A program made the position numbers and the translations under genes. A stretch of DNA of 64,000 nucleotides from Phlebopus portentosus (taxonomy: Eukaryota > Basidiomycota > Agaricomycetes > Boletales > Boletinellaceae): contig JAYXKI010000003.1 in NCBI GenBank assembly GCA_037892935.1, positions 1,984,001 to 2,048,000 on the forward strand, given 5' to 3'. How positions within the stretch are numbered: the first letter of the stretch is position 1; each line of letters starts with the position of its first letter. The notes under the pieces were generated by a model. The model saw nothing but the letters and a program-made list of their open reading frames with translations. It did no database searches and was not told the DNA's origin. This document shows, piece by piece, positions 1 through 9,970 of the stretch.

Positions 1-1032
1 AGTGCCCGGGCCTTGATCGGCTACATGGAATCGTGTCTTTCCCCTGTTAGTCTTTTACGGACCTTTTCAGCTCTAATCTTGATGCTGATATCATAATTGT
101 CTCTTTCAACAAGTGCTTCCCGCAGCTGTTAGTCGACCTTGACTCAGCCGATCAAAATACTATTATACGGCTTTGGCCTGGCCGTCTTACTGATTCTTCT
201 CATGTGGCAACAGGCAGTGTGATATCCTTTATGCAGGGGTTCTATCTTCTAGGATAACAGCCCCAACGCAACGACGAAAGCATGAGGCAGCTGATCGGTG
301 TTTTGGGAGCATTCGAAGATTCAGTTCGAAAGAATACCTTGTACTTTGATGCGTCGACGTCCTTCTTCGCCGCTGCGATATGTACGCGTGAAGATCTGTT
401 GAAACATGGGAATATCGAAGTTGATGGACCTGTGTGGAGGGATAACGGAATTGACGAGGCGCTTAGCACTCAGGAAGAACCAGAAGCTGGAATGAATACC
501 ACTTCCTATTGGAAAGAAGCCGAGGACAATCGGGATCGTCAGGAGAATTCGTAAGGCAATCAGCATCGAAGAGGCAGCGCAAACGCGCAAACAGGAATGT
601 CTCGAAAGTGAAGGACCAAGGACCAGTGGTGAGGCTCAGAACGAGTTCGGATATCCACAATCGTCTCCTTTGAGATCGTCGGTACGATGAAGCAGATTAC
701 CTAATTGGTTACGAGGATCGCTTCATGGGGACGAAGGAAATGCCTCTAAAAAGCTGGAGAAAGCAAATTGAGGACGAGAACTTCATATGCATCTTTGCCC
801 TTCTCCGGTAGGCACAGCTGACTTAGCAGACGAGGTCGAACCTTACATCGCAGATTCCATTTCACCGAATTGTACACTTCCGGTGTAGGTCGACGGGAGA
901 ACTTATATGGGACAGGTATGCACATTTGACAGATGACCTCGTGCGCATAAACTGACTGAAACGAAAAATTCCTGTAGGCGAACAAAGCTCGACCGCGTAT
1001 TCGGAAGCGGTGTTCTCATGTCTGAAAGATAA
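1..1032 (+). pseudogene. 3' part of an MJ1316 (DUF504) RNA-end-recognition domain gene, disrupted
   Basis: The 5' end lies outside the window. The C-terminal exons (to 784, 854-915, 978-1032) spell a textbook MJ1316/DUF504 domain: GYEDRF, then IPFHRIVHF, then ELIWDRRTKLDRVFGSGV and a stop at 1030. The family is predicted to bind RNA ends, including 2',3'-cyclic phosphate ends, and in eukaryotes it is fused to RNA-processing enzymes. The upstream part (about 88-230 and 261-554) looks coding, contains a LWPGRL motif and matches nothing I can name. Three breaks are visible. A frame change is needed near 500. An in-frame TGA at 671-673 sits where relatives have Trp, just before DRRYDEADYLIGYEDRF. 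The donor after ENF reads ATATGC instead of GTATGC at 785. I infer a pseudogene; sequence error or readthrough remain possible. Confidence 0.6.
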
Positions 1033-1185
1033 TTGCAATACACACTGGTGGTTGATTACAGGTACTCGGAGACAGGTTTCATTGGAAAAACTATTGCCTC
1101 GATAGAAGTTATAGGATCATCTTTGTTCACTTTACTGTGGCTGCGCATAATTGAAAGCCGCTAATAGCTTCTCCCCGCGGATTCT

Positions 1186-2191
1186 TTAAACCTTGAGAGG
1201 CGTAGTTCTCAGGTATGGCTGTAGATCTGATAAGACTGGGAAACAAATGAACTATGCCAATGTATGGGACGAACCTTGTGGATTGTAAATTCAGGGAAGA
1301 GAGTCTTCGCTTCATCGTTCGAGACGCTCGGGTGCACAATGACATCGTCACCCTTGTGCCAGTTGACCGGTGTGGTGACACGATGCTTGTCTCCGATTTG
1401 AAGGGAGTCAATTACTCGGATAATCTCATCGAAATTCCGACCGGTGCTTGCAGGGTAGGAGATTGTGAGACGGATGACCTTCTTTGGGTCAATCACGAAG
1501 ACAGTGCGGACCTAACGGGTAAAGACGTCGGGTAAAGAGGATGAATACACGCTCACGACGCAAAGTATGTGCAATTATTCTACATACGGTGAAAGGAAGA
1601 CCCTTAGCGTCTCGATTGGTGGGATCGAGAGCGTCAAGCATATCGTAAAGTGTCGAGATTTTACGATCTGGATCCGCAATCTATCAGTAAAAATAAATAA
1701 TGGGTGAGCTTCGTCCTGACTACAATGGAAAATTTAGAACCAGACGCACGATAGGGAACGTGACATCAATGGGGGAGGCTTTGCCGCCCCACTCTTCGAT
1801 ATCTTTTACCTGCATACGAGATGTTTTTTAGCACGCATAAAACTGAAACAGATTGCTCCGGCGTTACAGACCCATGCTTTATGATCTTCAAGTCCATTAG
1901 CAGAAATACCAATGACTTTTACACCGCGTTCGTCGAAATCTTTCTTGCGACGAGCGACCTCGGCGAGCTCGGTTGTGCAAACAGGACTGGTCATCGGAAA
2001 CGATTCAGATTGACAGATCCAAAACACATAACGCCACGAGAAGTGATTTCGAGAACATACGTGAAATCTCCAGGGTGAGAGAAGAGGACAGCCCAGTTGT
2101 CTCCGATCCACTCGTGAAACTTGATGCGACCGGCGGTCGTCTCTGCCTCGAAGTCGGGTGCAATACTTCCAAGTCTGAGAGATGAGGACAT
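1186..2191 (-). CDS. 1-Cys peroxiredoxin (Prx6 type)
   Basis: Thiol peroxidase that reduces H2O2 and organic or phospholipid hydroperoxides. Six exons (2191-2061, 1986-1872, 1809-1750, 1680-1588, 1511-1275, 1218-1186) join without frame problems to 222 codons, the usual length. The catalytic motif HPGDFTPVCTTE puts the peroxidatic Cys at residue 47, split by intron 1; [20 protein letters not shown] and the C-terminal [10 protein letters not shown] are typical of the 1-Cys group. There is no obvious presequence, so a cytosolic place is likely. It converges on the MJ1316 relic, with 153 bp between the stops. The last coding exon is only 33 nt. The identification is firm. Confidence 0.95.
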
Positions 2192-2587
2192 CGTCTGAAA
2201 CTGCTACTTTACGGCTTTCCTAAGTGATTCTCTCGTAGTCGCAAGACGTTCTCTACTCCTCAGACTTGTACTTTATACGTCCTAGGAGCTTGTCTCGCTC
2301 AGAGTTGTGTGATTGTTTCTCACGGGTGCTTTATTCTGATACTCAGTCAGTCGATAATGAGCACTCAAATGGCGTGCTTTCGACGTCATCTTTCAAGTGA
2401 GCGCACAAGAAATGATCTGCACACACAAACGTACCAATGCTATATTAGGAAATCGTATTTTTCGAAAGAGGTTGCCCGTTGAATATTCATTGATATTAAT
2501 TCATCTTGAAACAAATCACGCAGTGTAGACCGGTATACAAAGCAAACACTGATTCCAATTTATGAAAACAGTGAAAGGAAGCAAATG
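2192..2587. other. intergenic, peroxiredoxin promoter / SSU72 3' region
   Basis: Both neighbours are on the minus strand, so this holds the 5' flank of the peroxiredoxin and the 3' flank of SSU72. I see no open frame with coding character and no repeat. Confidence 0.6.
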
Positions 2588-3769
2588 TCAGTAAAAGGCA
2601 ATTGTATGCAGCAGAGGATGCGGATGCTTCTCTTGCTGCTCTTCCAGAATCTTCCCGATGTCTTCATCTAAATCGGCCGAAGCTTCGATCTGAATAGACG
2701 CACATCAATTCGCAAACATTGAGTTTAATGGTGAACTTTAGGACTTACCGCCGTAGCCAAATCTAGCATCGCCTTCCCAGCAATCAATGCCTCTTCGTGG
2801 TTATCTTTGATCTCTATATTGATAATGTGAACTGGTCGGTTGAAGTCCCCGCCTTTCGATAACAGATCTTTTTTGGCGCCATTTGTGAGTTTGTGCTAAG
2901 ACAACTAAGACTTAGATCGAACTTACCATCGCATACCGCATCGAAGCACCTCTCTTCGCAGGTGATCACGACATCTGCAACATACTTGCCATCCTGCCAT
3001 CGCTCTGGCGCTCTTTTTATCTTTCTATTTCTGTCGATCATGTTCAAAATTCCGTTCGCCGTATATCTGATCGGGGATTCCCAGTTAGTGCCTTGAATAA
3101 TCTAACAATGTTCTGGCAGGCTCACAATCGTGGATCCTTGGAGTTCAGTTCCTCGTACATGGCGTCATAAGGTGTACCGAATGCGTAGATATTGGGCTTG
3201 TCTATTGAAGGGCCCGGAAGGCGAACTGCGGACCCTGTACCTGAAGATACTACATGGAAGCCGGCTTTTCTGAACGGAAGCAAAGATCAGCTCAATTCCA
3301 TCATAAAGAGTATGGAAGACGGACGATAGGACTTTATGGCCTTCCATAGAGCGATTCTGCACAGTTCGTCAGATATCTGTTCCCGGATGGAACGACAAGG
3401 CTGACGTACGTTATTGCTAGCGCACACTACGCAGAAAAGCGTCTTGGGTTTATATCTTGGAACGTACAATTGCGCTGCCTCTGAAACCACAGATAGGATA
3501 GAAGCCGGAGCGGATGCATTCTGGGCCTGGTACGTTGACGGGCCAGCAACGGCCGCTGAAGCATCTACTCCGTTCTGGAGAATCGGTGAAGATGAATAGG
3601 CTTGTGCACTATATGCTTGGGCAGCATAGGACGCAGTATTGTTGTCTGCTTGAGCTGCAGGTACAGTCGACTGTGGAGGCGCAGGGGCGGGCGAGTTGGA
3701 AGGTGGTCTATTCTGTAGTCGTGGGTCTGCACGGGCCAATCTCGGGTCTCTGACTTTTCGAGGATCCAT
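2588..3769 (-). CDS. SSU72: RNA polymerase II CTD phosphatase Ssu72 with long N-terminal extension
   Basis: Ssu72 removes phosphate from Ser5/Ser7 of the Pol II CTD within the cleavage/polyadenylation factor. Six exons (3769-3410, 3356-3325, 3269-3126, 3066-2927, 2867-2749, 2689-2588) give 298 aa. The P-loop CASNNNRS is split by intron 1; Cys116 and Arg122 are the catalytic CX5R pair. Further family marks are [46 protein letters not shown] and the terminal HTIAFY. Normal Ssu72 is about 195 aa with Cys near residue 12, so roughly 104 residues of Pro/Ala/Gln-rich, disordered sequence are added at the front, starting [20 protein letters not shown] 3769 is the only in-frame start I can support. 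One donor is GTCCGT. Confidence 0.93.
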
Positions 3770-4276
3770 AGTGGTATCGTAATCTAATGAAAGCAAGAAA
3801 AATCAGCCATTTCCCTGACACAAGTGGTTTTTGGGACAGAGAGAGAAAGAATCTCAGCAGTATCTAGAACATTCACGAGTCTTCTCGTCAACCCAGCAAA
3901 AAGGTCTGAGCAGGTTAACTCAGCTTCCACTCTGAATCATCACTGAAATGAGAAAAGTATTTCAAACACATTACCTTCACAGAAAAATTCTGCAAGTCTC
4001 TGTTAAAGATGGTTTGTTCCGCTGAATCGTGGTCAAAGGAGTGCAAGTACATCGAAAGGAAAATAATATTGCGGTTGCGCCGTTGCGAACGCGTTGTTGC
4101 GGTCACGTGTGATTCACTCTCCACCCAATCGTGAGTATTTCGCCTCCGAGGCTCAGTGGCAACGTCGATTACAACTTGTTTCCTCCATGTATCATCCCAT
4201 TTGTACAAGATTAGAGGAAGGTATGTAACTTTCCGAGACGTACAGGACGTCTCTCTGATTATTTTAGTAGCGCACT
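3770..4276. promoter_or_regulatory. divergent intergenic between SSU72 and the F-box gene
   Basis: 507 bp separate two divergent starts. A perfect CACGTG E-box lies at 4104-4109 in a GC-rich stretch (4070-4110) with repeated GTTGCG units. bHLH factors of the Cbf1/Pho4 type bind CACGTG in fungi, but use here is only inferred. No coding frame was seen. Confidence 0.4.
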
Positions 4277-5914
4277 ATGAAATATAACCTGTACCGGTGG
4301 TCACCGTCTGAGGATGAGATAAGGAAGGCCCGCAAGGAAATCGCTGAGCATGAAACGGCTATCGGGTCTCTGCAGGCACGCATAGATGGACTCGTCCAGC
4401 AGGCTCGTCGTATTGAGGAACAGAAGCGAAATCATTACGATGCTATCGCGAAATGTCGTTCTGTTCTTACCCTTGCCAATCGCCTACCGACGGAGGTACT
4501 TGCGCGCATATTTGAGATAGCTGTTCAAGACGGGTGGACCCGTGGACCGATAGCCGTTTCTCAAGTCTGTTCGTCTTGGAGGGAAGCTTCGAAGACGCCG
4601 TCTGTCTGGTCTTACATGTATATCGACTGTGACAAGGGGAACCCAGTGGGGCGTTGCAACCTATGGTTGCGAATGGCCCGCCAGTCTTTGTTGCACATAA
4701 CGCTTAGGACGGCCGAACAGATTTCTATGCTGGATGCTATCTTTTCTTTAATTTCGGCCCATATTCTACGCTGGAGGTCCTTCGCGCTGGAGGCATCGAC
4801 TGTCCAATCCGCCAACTATGTTCTCAGCTGTATTACTACCCCTGGTCCGTATCTGAAGGAGGTGTCCATTAAAGTGGGCGATTCGTCTCTCGCTTTGCCT
4901 CTTCCGGAATTTGCTCAAGTCCAGAACCAACTGTCGGAGCTCAAAGGGGCATTTGGAGGTGCACTGAGCCTGAGAAGACTCACACTCGCGACAGATATCT
5001 GCCAATCCTGGGTCGGGCTGCCGCAAATCACAAGTCTCAATTTACAGCTCAACGACTGTCAGTTATCTGCTGCTAGACCCATTCTTGCTTCGGAAATCGT
5101 CCGGGCGTTGTCTGAATCGATCAATCTTATCGAACTCAGTATCAACATTTCCCGCAAGGACAAGCGCGATTTCCAGTTAGAGCATGATGACCTCGTCACG
5201 CTTCCAGAGCTGCACTCGTTGACCTTGAGCCTGCCTATACCCTTCATGGCTTTCATTCAACACATTCGCGCGCCGAAGCTTCAGTCGCTCTTCATGCGGT
5301 GCCCTGACGATCCACAGGGATTCGCGACAGAATCGACACGCGAAGCTATTCGTCGGTTTTTCGACGAGTCTATGCCTCCGCTCAAAATAATGGAACTTTA
5401 CGACGTGGACATTTCGCAAGACGATTTTGCCTTCTGCTTTAATTTCTTATCCAGTCTGGAGGAGCTTCGCTTGCATGGGTCGGAGATCTCAGATGGGACA
5501 ATACGTTTACTCGATCCATCTATTGGATTCCTGCCCATGCTGTCTAAGCTGGACCTCCGCTGGTGCGGACATATCACGGGCGAAGCCTTGGAAGAGGTCG
5601 TTCGTTCGCGTTCGCTTGCGTCTGCATACGGACATGACATATCGCCGTTGAACGAGCTGATAGTCATCAGCTGCTCCGTCGTAAACGAGAAACAGATCCT
5701 CGGAATAGTCAATTATTGTACATGTCGCCTGAAAATGCGCGACGTAGATGACTATTGCTGTGAGTATTTATTTATTTTTTCAAATAGTTCTTTAAACCTG
5801 ACTTGCTTTGCTTCTCCAGTGCATAGAGGTTGTTGCGATAATCTTCGATATAGGAATCGTTTCCGCTCACGAGTCAAGATAAATCCTGAACAGGCCGTCC
5901 GGGTTATTGTTTAA
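4277..5914 (+). CDS. F-box-like protein with N-terminal coiled coil and LRR-like C-terminus
   Basis: Probable substrate-receptor subunit of an SCF ubiquitin ligase. Residues about 10-55 form a heptad-rich coiled coil; residues about 66-110 are an F-box-like domain ([13 protein letters not shown], then [19 protein letters not shown]). The rest carries leucine-rich segments ([30 protein letters not shown]). This layout is one of the commonest paralog families of Agaricomycetes. The frame is open for 545 codons. A 60-nt stretch at 5760-5819 has perfect intron ends (GTGAGT..CTCCAG) and a length divisible by three; removing it gives 525 aa in the same frame, so both forms are possible. The substrate cannot be inferred. 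Confidence 0.85.
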   Translation: MKYNLYRWSPSEDEIRKARKEIAEHETAIGSLQARIDGLVQQARRIEEQKRNHYDAIAKCRSVLTLANRLPTEVLARIFEIAVQDGWTRGPIAVSQVCSSWREASKTPSVWSYMYIDCDKGNPVGRCNLWLRMARQSLLHITLRTAEQISMLDAIFSLISAHILRWRSFALEASTVQSANYVLSCITTPGPYLKEVSIKVGDSSLALPLPEFAQVQNQLSELKGAFGGALSLRRLTLATDICQSWVGLPQITSLNLQLNDCQLSAARPILASEIVRALSESINLIELSINISRKDKRDFQLEHDDLVTLPELHSLTLSLPIPFMAFIQHIRAPKLQSLFMRCPDDPQGFATESTREAIRRFFDESMPPLKIMELYDVDISQDDFAFCFNFLSSLEELRLHGSEISDGTIRLLDPSIGFLPMLSKLDLRWCGHITGEALEEVVRSRSLASAYGHDISPLNELIVISCSVVNEKQILGIVNYCTCRLKMRDVDDYCCEYLFIFSNSSLNLTCFASPVHRGCCDNLRYRNRFRSRVKINPEQAVRVIV

Positions 5915-6159
5915 GTATATGGTGGTCGGAAGGGTCCTTTATCTGACACACTCTCCGGATTCTCTGGATTACGGTGAATCCTTAGTTAGATTTTTGTATT
6001 CACTTCAACTGGATCAATAGATAGTAGAAATTGTAATTGATACGATGTCTCGGGGATCGTCGTTACCATTTTCGTCGGTGGTTCTGTAAAGTTGTAAAGT
6101 GTGGTTGCTCGTCCTCCTCTTAACTGAACCACTATCACTCGACTCATTGAAGTGTCACT

Positions 6160-8286
6160 ATGCCTACTCTTGCCCATGAAGCTTTGGCCGACCTTGATGA
6201 GCTCGATGACCTTGATGATGTCAGTCAGGAGCATAGTGACGAGGATGCTGATATGGCCGAGGCGTCGAACGACGTTGAAATGGGCAACGAAGGAGAGTCG
6301 ACTGGTTTGGTGCTCGAAGGAGGTATAAAGCCCGCGGCAGAGTTAGATGCTGAAGAAGTGCGGAGAATGGAACTTGGAGGAGTCGAAGATGTGCGGAAAG
6401 TTGCAAAGCTGGAGGGTACAAAGCGCATGAACGATATCCTCAAGGTATGATCTCATTTTGGTGAAACAACGCATTATGTTGAATTATTGGTTTCAAGGAA
6501 ATCGAACACTATACGGCGAACCCTAGCTCTGCAGAGATGATGTCCCAGCCACCTCATCTCAATCCGGAATACACACTCATCGTTCAAGCGAATAACCTCT
6601 CCGTCGACGTCGATAATGAGATCTTAGTCGTGCACAAGGCAAATATTATCCCGTCTTTGTCTGGAATCTGATCATGAGGTATTGATTATTCCTTTCTATT
6701 TTACCTTCAACTCTAGTTCATCCGAGACCATTATGCCCCCAAGTTTCCCGAGCTTGAACAACTCGTTCCCGATCCGACTATGTTCATTCGCTCCGTGCGC
6801 GTTCTGGGCAACGCGGAGGATCCCAAGAAGGTCGACCTGAATGGTATCCTACCGCAGGCCGCGATTATGAGTGTTCATATAGCAGCCTCGACGACTCCTG
6901 GCAAGAAACTTCTCGAAAATGAATGGCTCGCCGTCCAGAACGCATGTGATCTGGCAGATCGCCTCGAGGAGGCCAGACGGAAGGTAAGCATTCTTCGTAC
7001 TGATGCAGATTGGAGTTGGCATCTAAGGGAATAGTACAGATCTTTACCTATGTCAGCTCTCGTATGAACACACTCGCTCCTAATCTCTCAGCAATTGTCG
7101 GCACCACTGTTGCAGCGAAGCTTCTTGGGGTTGCAGGTGGTCTTAGCGCCTTGGCTAAGATTCCTGCCTGTAATGTTCATGTATGTCTTGCATTACCTCG
7201 GTAGAATCATTTCTAACAATTCTGGATAGCTTCTTGGTACCCAGAAGAAAATAGCAGCAGGCTTCTCTACAGTAACGCAAAATCGGCATACAGGATTTGT
7301 CTTCCAGTCAGATCTGGTACAGCAAACGCCGCCGGAGTACAGGCTAAAGATTCAACGGACGGTCGGCGCAAAATGTGTTCTAGCTGCGCGAATGGATCTG
7401 GAACGAATGCGAAGAGATGGTAAGAGATTCTTTGCCTAGCCTGGATGTCTTCGAATCTAAGATCATTTCAGGAAGCTACGGGGAGGAACTTCGCGAGAAA
7501 ATTGACAGGCATATAGACCGACTAGCGGCGCCTCCTCCAGCAAAAGTAGTGAAGGCTTTGCCCATTCCGAACGACGGTCCGAAGAAGCGACGCGGTGGGA
7601 GACGGTGCGTCTCTTCCATTAGATCTCGGTCTCTTTTTTCACCTCACTGATAACTTCTTGTTTCCGTTTTGCTTCCGTTCTTGCCTCCTTCCTTACTTTG
7701 TATCTATCTATTTCTGCTAAATTCCGTTCCATTCCATTATTTTTATTGTGTACAGAGCTCGGAAGGCGAAGGAAGCTTATGCGCAGACTGAGCTCCGGAA
7801 GTTGCAGAATCGGATGGCGTTCGGTGAGGCGGAAGAGGAGGTTGGTGCGTTCGATCAGACGAAGGGATTAGGTATGATGGGTGCTGCGAGTGGGAAGGTC
7901 CGCGCCGGTACGGGAGAGGCAAGGAGCAAAGGTCTGCAGTTGTCCTTTTCACTTACTTTTCTTTTGGAACTTCTCTGATTTTATTGATTGCTATTACAGC
8001 CAAGTTATCGAAAGCGAATAAACTTCGGACGGCTGCTATCACTCGTTCTGCTCAACAGCAAACCTCAGGAACTGCAACTTCGCTCGTATTCACACCTGTC
8101 CAAGGTACGCAATTCAGGCCACATTTCAACTGTTCTTCTGAATGTATTGCTTTGTCAGGTTTCGAAATCACGAACCGTGCTGCGGCCGCCCAGCGAGTCA
8201 AAGAGGCAAACGAAAAGTGGTTCGCCAAAGGTACGTTTTCGTTCGTCGGGCAGAAAGGTGGAGGTGCTTCGTCAAATAGCTCGTAG
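6160..8286 (+). CDS. PRP31: U4/U6 snRNP-associated splicing factor Prp31
   Basis: Prp31 binds the 15.5K/Snu13-U4 snRNA complex and holds the U4/U6.U5 tri-snRNP together. Nine exons (6160-6444, 6498-6638, 6717-6983, 7040-7180, 7230-7419, 7472-7604, 7756-7931, 8000-8104, 8159-8286) give 521 aa, the family's size. An acidic N-terminus is followed by the NOSIC region ([16 protein letters not shown]), the Nop domain ([41 protein letters not shown]) and the Prp31 C-terminal domain ([31 protein letters not shown]). Intron 2 uses a GC donor. The poly-basic [10 protein letters not shown] is a likely nuclear signal. It is the first of several RNA-processing genes in the window. Confidence 0.95.
6639..6716 (+). 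other. GC-AG intron in PRP31
   Basis: The exon ends CACAAG and the intron begins GCAAAT and ends CTCTAG. The GC donor is needed to join HK to [10 protein letters not shown] in frame; no GT donor nearby keeps the frame. Confidence 0.8.
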
Positions 8287-8508
8287 CGCGTTCCAGGTAC
8301 CTTCCATCCGATCTACTCATTTTACACACAAGCACGTAACAATTGATGGTATGAAGTTCATGCATAATTTTGTGCTACTATTACAAAATGCACTACAAAG
8401 ACGAATAACCTACTCTTGAGCGATTAAGTTGCAAGAAAAACACGTGAATGTGGGCAAGTGGCTGGTAACGCGGAACGAAGGGGGAATACGAGCGGAAGAA
8501 TGTAGTGA

Positions 8509-9259
8509 TTATGCCGTCCCTCCTGGATGTGCTGTTGCCACAGTTTCACCAGTCGCAGCGCTTTGCGAGACGTCGATGTAGCCGGACTGCTTCGGATTTT
8601 TGAGTGTACCACGCTTCTTCTGATAATCCCGGATTGCCGACCGAATGGCATCCTCCGCAAGCACTGGAGTACACAGTCAGCATTGTGAGCGAAAAGAAGA
8701 ATCATAAGAGAGACGTACTCGAACAGTGAAGCTTCACTGGTGGTAATGCAAGTTCCTTGGCAATTTCAGTGTTCTTGATCTTCCCAGCTTCCTCCAATGA
8801 TAGCCCCTTCACCCGCTCGGTCATGTACGAGCTGGACGCAATCGCACTACCGCAACCAAATGTCTTGAACTTCACATCTGAGATGATGCCATTCTCATTG
8901 ACACGGATTTGTAGCTTCATGACATCTCCGCATCTAAAAACCGCATGAACTGGTCAGATAGAGAAAACATGCAAAACAACTGAATACATACGCAGGTGCA
9001 CCGACGAGACCTGTTCCGACATCAGGAGCGTTCTTAGGCAATGAACCAACCTGTGTCGTGCAAAGTAGGCATATCAGATAAGAAATCAAGAACGCTCAAA
9101 AAATCGCTTAGTAATAATATGACGCACATTTCTGGGCGATTCGTAGTGCGAAATGACCTTCTCGTGATATGCACGAGCGAGTACGGGGCGGATTGCAGGG
9201 CGGATTGCGCGGGAGGTCGAGGCGAGAGCCGATTTTGAGAGAGCGCGAGCTGAGAACAT
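8509..9259 (-). CDS. ISU1: mitochondrial iron-sulfur cluster scaffold Isu1/IscU
   Basis: Isu1 is the scaffold on which Nfs1 sulfur and iron form [2Fe-2S] clusters in the mitochondrial matrix. Four exons (9259-9128, 9050-8992, 8933-8719, 8663-8509) give 186 aa. The N-terminus is an Arg/Ser/Ala-rich targeting peptide ([17 protein letters not shown]). The three ligand cysteines are present: PACGD (Cys65), [12 protein letters not shown] (Cys91) and KLHCS (Cys134). LPPVK just before the last Cys is the Hsp70 (Ssq1) docking motif. The C-terminus extends about 30 residues past the common core, rich in Gly/Thr/Ala. I chose ATG 9259 because the frame further upstream has no other ATG and would bury the presequence. 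Confidence 0.95.
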
Positions 9260-9970
9260 GATGGTGGGACGTCGAGTTGTGAGAAAGGGACTGGGCGTTG
9301 CGGTGATATTGGAGCCGATGGCTAATATGCCATTGGCTCGAGCGGAGTTCAAATACGTTCCCACGCTTCATTTCTTCATTTCACCCCGATCTGATCTTTA
9401 CTGTATTGCTTGCTTTTCCAGATATTACCACATAGCAATTTTATAGATCATCAGGAATGCCTTTAGAATAATATCCCAATACTCAGATTTAGGTCTTTGC
9501 TACGTTTTCCTCCAATCGGTTCATAGATGAAGTGAAGTAGTGGGCCTGCAATAATGCGTCCGAAATTTTCGGCGACGCGTCTCCATTGCCTCGGCAGCGT
9601 CTTGGCCAATCAAAACGAGAGATCAGTGATGACGAAGCATCCCCATTCTTATCTGACTCCATTCATATCTGATAAGCACCTCTTCAGCGTGCACAATTTA
9701 AGAAAAAATTCTCCAATATCCGTGCCGACACGGAAGTTTGCACACAGCTTTCCATAATATCAAGGTGCATGCGAGCGTTACGACCTCGTCGGCCGACGAT
9801 GCTAACTCTGAGAATGGCAGCAGCTCTCATAAAAAATGCGTCACTCCTCACCTCCGGTTTTCGGTCCAATATTAAAGGGAAACACAGAAACAAGCTTGAC
9901 ACCCGTAGTGATTGCAAAGAACGATAGGGGCAAAGGAAACGGCGGGAAAAAAAACCCTCTGATCAGTCCG
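9260..9970. other. intergenic upstream of ISU1
   Basis: 711 bp between the ISU1 start and the 3' end of the ATPase gene, which is on the same strand. It holds the ISU1 promoter; I see no gene-like exon chain and no repeat. Confidence 0.5.
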
